From NCBI RefSeq assembly GCF_000383615.1, contig NZ_KB911614.1, positions 1-64,000 on the forward strand: a DNA stretch of 64,000 bases, given 5' to 3'. The position numbers were made by a program, and so were the translations under genes. This document shows positions 36,053 through 43,742 of this stretch, piece by piece. Under the pieces are notes generated by a model that was not told the DNA's origin, ran no database searches, and saw only the letters and a program-made list of their open reading frames with translations. The first letter of the stretch is position 1. Each line of letters starts with the position of its first letter. Source of the stretch: Streptomyces canus 299MFChir4.1 (GTDB taxonomy: Bacteria; Actinomycetota; Actinomycetes; Streptomycetales; Streptomycetaceae).

Positions 36053-37108
36053 TCAGGACGACGCCCGCGCCACCAGTTCCGTGGCCAGCACCACCTGGCG
36101 GCGCTCCAGTCCCCGGGACACCGCGGGGCGGCGGTCGGCGATCTCCGAGAGGAGGAGGTCGATCATGTGGCGGCCCATCTCCTCGATGGGCTGGCGGACG
36201 CTGGTGAGGGGCGGGTCCATGTGGCGCGCTATGGCCGAGTCGTCGTAGCCGATCAGAGCCACGTCCGAGGGGATGCCGCGGCCCTCCTCGCGCAGGACCT
36301 GGCGGGCGCCGGCCGCCATGACGTCCGAGCCGGCGAAGACCGCGTCCAGGTCGGGGCGGCGGGCCAGCAGGTTCGTCATCGCCCGGCGGCCGCCCTCCTC
36401 GGTGAAGTCACCGGGCTCGATCAGCCGCTCGTCCACCTCGTGCCCCGCGTCGCGCAGCGCGTCCCGGTAGCCGTCGACGCGCCGCTGGGCGCCGTACACG
36501 TCGAGGCGGCCGGTGATGTGCCCGATCGTGCGGCGGCCGCCGGCCAGGAGGTGCTCCACGGCCGAGCGGCCGCCGCCGTAGTTGTCGGAGTCCACGGACG
36601 GGAGCGTTTCCGCCGCCGAGCGCGGGCCGCTGATCACCGCCGGGATCTCCAGCTGGGACAGCAGGTCGGGGAGCGGGTCGTCGGCGTGCACCGACACCAG
36701 CAGGACGCCGTCGACCCGGTGCGCGGCCAGGTACTGGGCCAGCCGGCGGCGTTCGCGGTCGCTGCCCGCGAAGATCAGCAGGAGCTGCATCTCGGTTTCC
36801 GAGATCTCGGCGCCGACGCCCTTGAGCATGTCCGAGAAGTACGGCTCCGCGAAGAACCGTGTCTCCGGCTCGGGCACGACCAGCGCGATCGCGTTCGTAC
36901 GGTTGGCCGCCAGGGCGCGCGCGGCCGTGTTCGGGACGTACCCGAGCTCCGCCACCGCCGCCTCGACCGCCGCACGCGTGGCGTCGCTGACCCGGGGCGA
37001 GCCGTTGATCACCCGGGAAACGGTGCCCCGGCCCACGCCGGCGCGCGCGGCCACCTCCTCAAGGGTGGGCCGGCCACCGCTTCGGCTCCGCGCTCCGTGG
37101 CTTGCCAT
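36053..37108 (-). CDS. cebR: CebR, LacI-family repressor of cellobiose/cello-oligosaccharide utilisation
   Basis: The 351-residue LacI-family protein has an N-terminal helix-turn-helix (residues 14-60: TLEEVAARAGVGRGTVSRVINGSPRVSDATR) with the LacI hinge, ALAANRTN. Its periplasmic-binding-like sugar domain ends SVRQPIEEMGRHMIDLLL. The cebE and bglC promoters each carry the TGGGAGCGCTCCCA palindrome bound by CebR in streptomycetes, so the assignment is strong. Cellobiose or cellotriose relieves repression. The gene is normally divergent from and adjacent to cebE; here a tnpB gene lies between. Confidence 0.9.
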   Translation of the reverse strand: MASHGARSRSGGRPTLEEVAARAGVGRGTVSRVINGSPRVSDATRAAVEAAVAELGYVPNTAARALAANRTNAIALVVPEPETRFFAEPYFSDMLKGVGAEISETEMQLLLIFAGSDRERRRLAQYLAAHRVDGVLLVSVHADDPLPDLLSQLEIPAVISGPRSAAETLPSVDSDNYGGGRSAVEHLLAGGRRTIGHITGRLDVYGAQRRVDGYRDALRDAGHEVDERLIEPGDFTEEGGRRAMTNLLARRPDLDAVFAGSDVMAAGARQVLREEGRGIPSDVALIGYDDSAIARHMDPPLTSVRQPIEEMGRHMIDLLLSEIADRRPAVSRGLERRQVVLATELVARASS

Positions 37109-37199
37109 GGGCTCCGCCTTCCCACCGTGTCTCTACGCTGGCCTGGAATTTAACAGTCCCGCGTGTCGGCGTGTCGGCGCGACGGTCGCGGGGCCACCT

Positions 37200-38492
37200 T
37201 CACCGTGTCCCACTCAGGCCTGATCGGCCTGCCCCTCCAACGCTGACAGACCTCGGCGGCCGGTCACGGGCTGATAAGTCAGCCGCCCGCCGCTCGCGCG
37301 GCAAAGCTTGCGTCGCGGGCACCACTGGCGGTGATGCGTCGCCCGCGTTCAGCCGCCCCCCTCCGGGGCCGGCAGGGGCCACTGACCGGGCCCCGCTTCG
37401 CCACAACTCCCACGCACGGGCGCGGATGTCGCGGGAGCTGTTCCGGTCAGCGTGATCAACGAATCCGCGGGACCGGCACGCGAACCACGCCTGGGAGACC
37501 CGGTTCGCCTTGTCCACGTGGCCGCACTCGGCACAGGTGCGCGAGGTGTACGCCGGATCGACGTACACCACCGGCACTCCCGCCCGGCGTGCCTTGTACG
37601 CGATGAACCTCCGCGACTGGGCGAAGGCCCAAGAGTGGAGCGTGGCCCGTTGGGGCTGACGAAGCCGTACCCGCTCGCGGATGCCCGTCAGATCCTCCAG
37701 GGCAATCCCACGACCGGTGCTCCCCCACGGCCCAAGGGCGTGGGCGGTGCCCCCAGCCTCGGCCACGACACATTTCGCGATCTTGTGATTGATGTCCCGA
37801 GTCCGACGCTTCCTCCGCAGCGCGCCGTCACGGGCCCGCGAGCGGTTGAGGTGACGCCCGGACGCGATCTCACCGTCACTGGTGGTAGCGATGTTCACCA
37901 CCCCCAGGTCGACTCCGAGGAAGTCCACAGGGCTGTCCTTGAGCGCCGCTTCCGGCACCTCGCACGTGGCCAACAGGCACCAGGCGTTGTCGCGGTGCAC
38001 CAGATCCGACTCGCCCCCGCGGTACCGGGACAGCGTGGCGAACTGCTCAGGACCGCAGACGAAGGAGACGTCCTTAATCCTTCCGCGCGTCGTCCACACG
38101 GAGACGGTGCGTGCTTCCGTTTGCCACGAGAGCATCCGGTCTCCGTACGGTTGCGCAGAGTCCGGACGGAACGCGAGGGGACGCTTCACATCCCTCCGCT
38201 TCCACTTCGAGTCCCTCTTGCCGGAACTGCGTGCGTTCAGGTTTGCATGCAGCACTGTGTGTGCATCAGCCGTCTTCTTGATCACGTGCTGGGCACCCTG
38301 CGCGCCCAGCCCCCACCGCCTCTTCAGCTCGGCGTAACAGTGCTTGCGCAGCGTGAAGTTCTTGTACACCGAGCTCTCGAACGCCACCTCGGACACCCAG
38401 GTGGCGGCTTCGTTGCAGGCGCGCAGGGCCGCCTCAAGAGCCGCCGCCTGAACAGGCGCCGGCAAGAGTTTGACCTGCACGATCAGCTTCAC
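37200..38492 (-). CDS. tnpB: TnpB-family (IS200/IS605- or IS607-type OrfB) RNA-guided nuclease-like protein
   Basis: The 430-residue protein starts KLIVQVKLLPAPVQAAALE after a GTG, as OrfB proteins do. RuvC residues are kept: D195 (GVDLGVVNIA), E266 (ALEDLTGIRERV) and D349 (HADRNSSRDI). The zinc ribbon has C320, C323 and C339, but the fourth Cys is Arg342 (ACRSRGF). A small insertion precedes the ALEDLTG block compared with the usual sequence. A TTA codon lies 25 codons from the end. No TnpA or resolvase gene is adjacent. TnpB cuts DNA guided by an omega RNA from the element end. The C-terminal 60 residues are atypical. The start is uncertain. Confidence 0.85.
   Translation of the reverse strand: MKLIVQVKLLPAPVQAAALEAALRACNEAATWVSEVAFESSVYKNFTLRKHCYAELKRRWGLGAQGAQHVIKKTADAHTVLHANLNARSSGKRDSKWKRRDVKRPLAFRPDSAQPYGDRMLSWQTEARTVSVWTTRGRIKDVSFVCGPEQFATLSRYRGGESDLVHRDNAWCLLATCEVPEAALKDSPVDFLGVDLGVVNIATTSDGEIASGRHLNRSRARDGALRRKRRTRDINHKIAKCVVAEAGGTAHALGPWGSTGRGIALEDLTGIRERVRLRQPQRATLHSWAFAQSRRFIAYKARRAGVPVVYVDPAYTSRTCAECGHVDKANRVSQAWFACRSRGFVDHADRNSSRDIRARAWELWRSGARSVAPAGPGGGRLNAGDASPPVVPATQALPRERRAADLSARDRPPRSVSVGGAGRSGLSGTR
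37200..38492 (-). mobile_element. Solitary tnpB-type element between cebR and cebE, borders not resolved
   Basis: Only the tnpB gene marks the element. I could not identify left or right terminal hairpins or a target duplication with certainty. The right end must lie within the 91 bp between the tnpB stop and the cebR start, or inside the gene. The left end lies upstream of 38492 and before the cebE promoter at about 38674. Confidence 0.55.
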
Positions 38493-38846
38493 GACAAGGA
38501 AGCTGTCGGCGTCACGATCACGTCGCACAAGAACAGATCAGCTCCCCTCGAATGAGTGATCGCCACCGCACAGTCCTGGCCCGCCCGCTTCGACCGCGCC
38601 ACCCTCCGCAGCGGCCGAAGATCCGGCTCCAGCGAAGGAAATATCTCAAAGCGATATCGCCCTGCACGCTCCCTTGACACCCTCGCTCCGACCCGCGAAC
38701 CTTCAACACATCACATGTGGGAGCGCTCCCACGGTACCTGACACATAAATATCCCGCACGTTCCCCGCCCGAGCCGCAGCATGAACTAACGGGTCCAACA
38801 ACGCAGTTGGCCGGGGGGTCGGCACGTCAGGCAACAGGAGGACGCA
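38493..38846 (+). promoter_or_regulatory. 354-bp region upstream of cebE with promoter and CebR control
   Basis: There is no credible gene. The left part (to about 38660) is probably element-derived. A good -35 box TTGACA lies at 38674-38679. The matching -10 (18-bp spacing, AACCTT at 38698) is poor. The CebR palindrome at 38718 would then lie just downstream of the transcription start, giving a leader of about 140 bases to the cebE ATG. Regulation by CebR is from established biology; the promoter assignment is inference. Confidence 0.5.
38718..38731. promoter_or_regulatory. CebR operator upstream of cebEFG
   Basis: TGGGAGCGCTCCCA is a perfect 14-bp palindrome identical to the known CebR-binding sequence of streptomycetes, 115 bases before the cebE start. 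Confidence 0.93.
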
Positions 38847-40172
38847 ATGCGCACGACTACCCGCCGGTCCCACCGGCTGTTGGCCCTGGCGGCCGTCACC
38901 GCACTGACCACGGGAGTGCTGGCCGGCTGTTCCAGCGACTCCGACGACAGTGACTCGTCCGGATCCGGCAACAACTCCGGCGGCGGCAAGACCACGCTGA
39001 CCATCGGCACCTTCGGCGTCTTCGGCTACAAGCAGGCCGGACTCTACGACGAGTACATGAAGTCACACCCCGGCATCACCATCAAGGAGAACGTCACTAC
39101 CCGTACCGACGTCTACTGGCCGAAGGTCCTCACCCGGCTCCAGGCCGGCTCCGGCACCGACGACATCCAGGCCATCGAGGTCGGCAACATCACCGAGGCC
39201 GTGCAGACGCAGGGCTCCAAGTTCGTCGACCTCGGCAAGGACGTCGACAAGTCGCAGTGGCTGGACTGGAAGAACGCCCAGGCCACCACGGCGGACGGCA
39301 AGCTCATCGGGCTCGGCACCGACATCGGCCCGATGGCGATCTGCTACCGCAAGGACCTGTTCCAGAAGGCCGGTCTGGAGACCGACCGCACCAAGCTCGC
39401 CGCGCAGTGGAAGGGCGACTGGAACAAGTACGTCGACCTCGGCAAGCAGTACATGAAGAAGGCGCCGAGCGGCACCAAGTTCGTGGACTCGGCCTCCTCC
39501 GTCTACAACGCGGTCCTCAACGGTGAGAGCGAGCGCTACTACGACAAGAGCGGCAAGGTCGTCTGGGACAAGTCCAACGGTGTGAAGAACGCCTGGGACG
39601 TCGCGATGTCCGTGGCCACCAGCAACATGTCGGCGAAGCTCAAGCAGTTCGACAAGCCGTGGGACCAGGGCTACGCGAACGCCTCCTTCGCCACGGTGGC
39701 CTGCCCCGCCTGGATGATCGGCTACATCCAGGAGAAGTCAGGTGAGGCCGGCAAGGGCAAGTGGGACGTGGCCGCCGCGCCGACCGCGGGCAACTGGGGC
39801 GGCTCCTTCATCGGTGTGCCGACGGCCGGCAAGCACCAGAAGGAGGCCGTCGAGCTCGCGAAGTGGCTGACCGCGCCCGAGCAGCAGGCGAAGGTCTTCG
39901 CCAAGCAGGCCAGCTTCCCGTCGACCCCGTCGGCGTACTCGACCCTGAAGCCCGCCGCCGCCACCACGGAGTTCTTCAGCAACGCGCCGATCACGCAGAT
40001 CTTCTCCGACTCGGCGAAGACGATCCCGGCGCAGGTCTTCGGCGTCAAGGACCAGCCGATCAACACCGCGCTGACCGACATCGGCATCCTCCAGGTCGAG
40101 CAGAAGGGCAAGTCCCCCGAGCAGGGCTGGGACGCGGCCACGAACGAGATCAAGGACGTGCTCGGCCAGTGA
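38847..40172 (+). CDS. cebE: Cellobiose/cellotriose-binding lipoprotein of the CebEFG ABC transporter
   Basis: The 441-residue extracellular binding protein has a lipoprotein leader (RRSHRLLALAAVTALTTGVLAGC, modified Cys near residue 28) followed by an Asp/Ser/Gly linker. The two-lobed cluster-B/D sugar-binding fold follows, with KVLTRLQAGSGTDDIQAIEVGN and FVGVPT-like (FIGVPTAGKHQKEAVELAKWL). It captures cellobiose and cello-oligosaccharides and hands them to CebF/CebG. It lies in the CebR-controlled operon and overlaps cebF by 4 bases. Confidence 0.92.
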   Translation: MRTTTRRSHRLLALAAVTALTTGVLAGCSSDSDDSDSSGSGNNSGGGKTTLTIGTFGVFGYKQAGLYDEYMKSHPGITIKENVTTRTDVYWPKVLTRLQAGSGTDDIQAIEVGNITEAVQTQGSKFVDLGKDVDKSQWLDWKNAQATTADGKLIGLGTDIGPMAICYRKDLFQKAGLETDRTKLAAQWKGDWNKYVDLGKQYMKKAPSGTKFVDSASSVYNAVLNGESERYYDKSGKVVWDKSNGVKNAWDVAMSVATSNMSAKLKQFDKPWDQGYANASFATVACPAWMIGYIQEKSGEAGKGKWDVAAAPTAGNWGGSFIGVPTAGKHQKEAVELAKWLTAPEQQAKVFAKQASFPSTPSAYSTLKPAAATTEFFSNAPITQIFSDSAKTIPAQVFGVKDQPINTALTDIGILQVEQKGKSPEQGWDAATNEIKDVLGQ

Positions 40173-41197
40173 CAAGCCCCAAGCAGGCACTCGCGCATCC
40201 CGCGTCGAGCGTCGAGGCCGCGCCCGGCTCCCAGCCGGGCGCGGCCCGGGGCGCTGACGGTCGCGGTACGCCGCCCGAGGGCAAGGGCCCCTGGCGCAGC
40301 CGGCTGTACCGCTGGGACATGAAGGCTTCTCCGTACGTCTTCATCGCCCCCTTCTTCGTCATCTTCGGGGCGTTCTCGCTCGTCCCGCTGCTGTACACGG
40401 CCTGGTACTCGCTGCATGACGTGCAGCTGTCCTCGCTGGACACCCAGACCTGGGCGGGCCTGGACAACTACAAGAACCTGCTCAGCTCGGACTTCTTCTG
40501 GAACGCCCTCAAGAACACCTTCACCATCGGTCTGATCTCGACCGTGCCGCAGCTCATGGCGGCGATCGGGCTCGCCCACATGCTCAACTACCGGCTGCGC
40601 GGCTCGACCGTGTGGCGGGTCGTGATGCTGACTCCGTACGCCACGTCGGTGGCGGCGGCGACCCTCGTCTTCACGCTGCTGTACTCGTGGGACGGCGGCA
40701 TGGTCAACTGGCTGCTCGACTTCGTCGGGATCGACCCGATCAACTGGCGTGAGTCCGACTGGGGTTCGCAGTTCGCGGTCTCCTCGATCGTGATCTGGCG
40801 GTGGACCGGGTACAACGCGCTGATCTACCTCGCGGCGATGCAGGCGATCCCGGCCGACCTGTACGAGTCGGCGGCGATCGACGGGGCCAACCGCTGGCAG
40901 CAGTTCCTGCACGTGACGGTTCCGCAGCTCCGGCCGACCATCCTGTTCACGGTGGTCGTCTCCACCATCGGCGCGACCCAGCTCTTCGGTGAGCCCCTGC
41001 TGTTCGGCGGGGTGAGCGGTTCCAAGGGCGGCTCCGAGCACCAGTACCAGACGCTCGGCCTGTACATGTACGACCAGGGCTGGATCATCGGCAACCTCGG
41101 CAAGGCGTCCGCGATCGCCTGGTCGATGTTCCTGATCCTGTTGATCATCGCCGCGATCAATCTGCTGGTCACCCGACGTCTGAGGAAGTCCCAATGA
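40169..41197 (+). CDS. cebF: Cellobiose ABC transporter permease CebF
   Basis: The 342-residue MalF-type permease has six main transmembrane helices (the first at about residues 52-75, SPYVFIAPFFVIFGAFSLVP). It carries the ATPase-contact loop ESAAIDGANRWQQFLHVTVPQL (EAA motif). The GTG at 40169 overlaps the cebE stop, which sets the start. The cytoplasmic N-terminal region of about 50 residues is Pro/Gly-rich and typical of the family. Confidence 0.92.
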   Translation: MTSPKQALAHPASSVEAAPGSQPGAARGADGRGTPPEGKGPWRSRLYRWDMKASPYVFIAPFFVIFGAFSLVPLLYTAWYSLHDVQLSSLDTQTWAGLDNYKNLLSSDFFWNALKNTFTIGLISTVPQLMAAIGLAHMLNYRLRGSTVWRVVMLTPYATSVAAATLVFTLLYSWDGGMVNWLLDFVGIDPINWRESDWGSQFAVSSIVIWRWTGYNALIYLAAMQAIPADLYESAAIDGANRWQQFLHVTVPQLRPTILFTVVVSTIGATQLFGEPLLFGGVSGSKGGSEHQYQTLGLYMYDQGWIIGNLGKASAIAWSMFLILLIIAAINLLVTRRLRKSQ

Positions 41198-42087
41198 CCA
41201 CCAGTGAACTGACGTTGCCTCAGGCCCGTAAGGAGGGGCGCCGGTCCCGTCGGGTGATGGGCGCGGGCAAGCAGCTGCACGCGGGACCGGTCACCTACCT
41301 CGTCCTGGCGGTCTTCGCGCTGGTCTCGCTGGCCCCCCTGGTGTGGACGGCGATCGCCGCCTCGCGTACCGACCGCAGGCTCGCGGAGACGCCGCCGCCG
41401 CTGTGGTTCGGCGGGAACCTGTTCAAGAACATGCAGACCGCGTGGGACGAGGCCGGTCTCGGTACGGCGATGCTGAACAGCGTGATCGTGGCGGGCGCCA
41501 TCACGATCAGCACGGTGCTGTTCTCCACGCTGGCCGGGTTCGCGTTCGCCAAGCTGCGGTTCAAGTTCTCGGGCTTCCTGCTGCTGCTGACGATCGGCAC
41601 GATGATGATCCCGCCGCAGCTGGCGGTCGTACCGCTGTATCTGTGGATGGCGGACCTCGGCTGGTCGAACCAGCTCCAGACGGTCATCCTGCCCACGCTC
41701 GTGACGGCCTTCGGCACCTTCTTCATGCGGCAGTACCTGGTGCAGGCGCTGCCCACCGAGCTGATCGAGGCGGCCCGGGTGGACGGGGCGAGCAGTATCC
41801 GGGTGGTGTGGCACGTGGTCTTCCCGGCGGCGCGGCCGGCGATGGCCGTGCTCGGACTGCTGACCTTCGTGTTCGCCTGGAACGACTTCCTGTGGCCGAT
41901 CATCGCCCTGAACCAGCAGAACCCGACCGTGCAGGTGGCGCTCAACTCGCTCGGCACCGGCTATGTCCCCGACCAGGCCGTGATCATGGCGGGCGCGCTG
42001 CTCGGCACGCTGCCGCTGCTGATCGCCTTCATCCTGTTCGGCAAGCAGATCGTGGGCGGCATCATGCAGGGCGCGATCAAGGGCTGA
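41194..42087 (+). CDS. cebG: Cellobiose ABC transporter permease CebG
   Basis: The 297-residue MalG-type permease has six helices and the EAA loop IEAARVDGASSIRVVWHVVFPAARPA. It forms the channel together with CebF. The ATG overlaps the cebF stop by 4 bases. No ATP-binding subunit gene follows, so a shared ATPase such as MsiK must energise the transporter. Confidence 0.92.
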   Translation: MTTSELTLPQARKEGRRSRRVMGAGKQLHAGPVTYLVLAVFALVSLAPLVWTAIAASRTDRRLAETPPPLWFGGNLFKNMQTAWDEAGLGTAMLNSVIVAGAITISTVLFSTLAGFAFAKLRFKFSGFLLLLTIGTMMIPPQLAVVPLYLWMADLGWSNQLQTVILPTLVTAFGTFFMRQYLVQALPTELIEAARVDGASSIRVVWHVVFPAARPAMAVLGLLTFVFAWNDFLWPIIALNQQNPTVQVALNSLGTGYVPDQAVIMAGALLGTLPLLIAFILFGKQIVGGIMQGAIKG

Positions 42088-42206
42088 CGCCCGTCGTACG
42101 GTTTCCCCGCACGTCTCCTGGGGCCGAGCCGCCGCCGCTTCGGCCCCTGCCCCCCTCTCCCCTCTTCCCCCTCTCCCCCTCCATCCGTCGGTCCGACGAC
42201 TTCCAA

Positions 42207-42220
42207 TGGGAGCGCTTCCA
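42207..42220. promoter_or_regulatory. CebR operator overlapping the bglC start codon
   Basis: TGGGAGCGCTTCCA has one mismatch to the perfect CebR palindrome, and its last base is the A of the bglC ATG. The GGGAG within it also provides the ribosome-binding site. CebR bound here could block bglC separately from cebEFG. Confidence 0.88.
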
Positions 42221-43659
42221 TGCCTGAACCCGAATCGCCGGTGACCCCGGTGACCTTTCCCCCCGCCTTCCTGTGGGGAGCCGCGACCTCCGCCTACCAG
42301 ATCGAGGGGGCGGTGCGGGAGGACGGCCGTACGCCCTCCATCTGGGACACCTTCAGCCACACCCCGGGCAAGACGGCGGGCGGCGAGCACGGTGACATCG
42401 CTGTCGACCACTACCACCGCTACCGCGACGACGTGGCGCTCATGGCCGACCTGGGCCTGACGGCGTACCGCTTCTCGATCTCCTGGTCCCGGGTGCAGCC
42501 GACCGGCCGCGGGCCCGCGGTTCAGCGGGGTCTGGACTTCTACCGCCGGCTGGTGGACGAGCTCCTCGCGCACGGCATCAAGCCGGCCGTGACGCTCTAC
42601 CACTGGGACCTGCCCCAGGAGCTGGAGGACGCGGGCGGCTGGCCGGAGCGCGACACGGCGTACCGGTTCGCGGAGTACGCGCAGATCGTCGGAGAGGCGC
42701 TCGGCGACCGGGTGGAGCAGTGGATCACCCTCAACGAGCCGTGGTGCGCGGCCTTCCTGGGCTACGCCTCCGGGGTGCACGCGCCGGGCCGTACGGACCC
42801 GGCGGCCTCGCTGAGGGCGGCGCACACGCTCAACCTCGCGCACGGCCTTGGCACTTCGGCCCTACGCGCGTCGATGCCGGCCCGCAACTCGGTGGCGCTC
42901 AGCCTCAACTCCTCGGTCGTCAGGCCCTTCTCCCAGGACCCGGCCGACCTGGCGGCGGCGCGGAAGATAGACGACCTGGCCAACGGCGTCTTCCACGGGC
43001 CGATCCTGCACGGCGCCTATCCGCAGACGCTGTTCGCGGCGACGGAGCTGATCACCGACTGGTCGTTCGTCGAGGACGGCGATCTGGCCCTGATCAACCA
43101 GCCGCTCGACGCGCTGGGCCTCAACTATTACACGCCCGCGCTGGTGTCGGCCGCGGACCCGGAGGCCGCCGGCCCCCGCGCCGACGGCCACGGCAGCAGC
43201 GAACACTCCCCCTGGCCCGGCGCGGACGACGTCACGTTCCACCAGACGCCGGGCGAGCGCACGGAGATGGGCTGGACAATCGACCCGACGGGCCTGCACG
43301 ACCTGATCATGCGATACACCCGCGAGGCCCCCGGTCTGCCCCTCTACATCACCGAGAACGGCGCCGCCTACGACGACAAGCCCGACCCCGACGGCCGCGT
43401 CCACGACCCCGAGCGGGTCTCCTACCTGCACGGCCACCTCGCCGCGGTCCGCCGCGCGATCGCCGACGGCGCGGACGTCCGCGGCTACTACCTGTGGTCC
43501 CTGCTGGACAACTTCGAGTGGGCGTACGGCTACGAGAAGCGATTCGGCGCGGTCTACGTCGACTACACCACGCTGGAACGGACACCCAAGTCCAGTGCCC
43601 TCTGGTACGGCCGGGCGGCCCGCACCGGCACCCTCCCGGAGGTCCACAGCATCCCGTAG
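42220..43659 (+). CDS. bglC: GH1 beta-glucosidase (intracellular cellobiase)
   Basis: The 479-residue GH1 TIM-barrel has the acid/base Glu in ITLNEPW and the nucleophile Glu in YITENGA. It also has the N-terminal FLWGAATSAYQIEGAV and C-terminal SLLDNFEWAYGYEKRFG signatures. There is no signal peptide, so it hydrolyses imported cellobiose in the cytoplasm. It lies 132 bases after cebG with its own CebR site. It ends with a hairpin shared with the convergent GH42 gene. Confidence 0.93.
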   Translation: MPEPESPVTPVTFPPAFLWGAATSAYQIEGAVREDGRTPSIWDTFSHTPGKTAGGEHGDIAVDHYHRYRDDVALMADLGLTAYRFSISWSRVQPTGRGPAVQRGLDFYRRLVDELLAHGIKPAVTLYHWDLPQELEDAGGWPERDTAYRFAEYAQIVGEALGDRVEQWITLNEPWCAAFLGYASGVHAPGRTDPAASLRAAHTLNLAHGLGTSALRASMPARNSVALSLNSSVVRPFSQDPADLAAARKIDDLANGVFHGPILHGAYPQTLFAATELITDWSFVEDGDLALINQPLDALGLNYYTPALVSAADPEAAGPRADGHGSSEHSPWPGADDVTFHQTPGERTEMGWTIDPTGLHDLIMRYTREAPGLPLYITENGAAYDDKPDPDGRVHDPERVSYLHGHLAAVRRAIADGADVRGYYLWSLLDNFEWAYGYEKRFGAVYVDYTTLERTPKSSALWYGRAARTGTLPEVHSIP

Positions 43660-43685
43660 CCACCACGAAGACGGGGGACGGGGAA

Positions 43686-43718
43686 GGGGCGCGGCGGCCG
43701 AGGGGGGTGCCGCGCCCC
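43686..43718. terminator. Hairpin between convergent bglC and GH42 genes
   Basis: GGGGCGCGGC (43686-43695) pairs with GCCGCGCCCC (43709-43718), 10 bp with a 13-base loop. It sits in the 83-bp gap between the two stop codons and can act in both directions. Confidence 0.7.
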
Positions 43719-43742
43719 GCCCGCCCCGTCGGCACGGTCGTC

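Noticed and set aside
35970..36248. Short plus-strand frames between the kinase-like gene and cebR
   Set aside because: They lack a good ribosome site and run into the antisense of cebR; only about 130 bp of true intergenic DNA is present.
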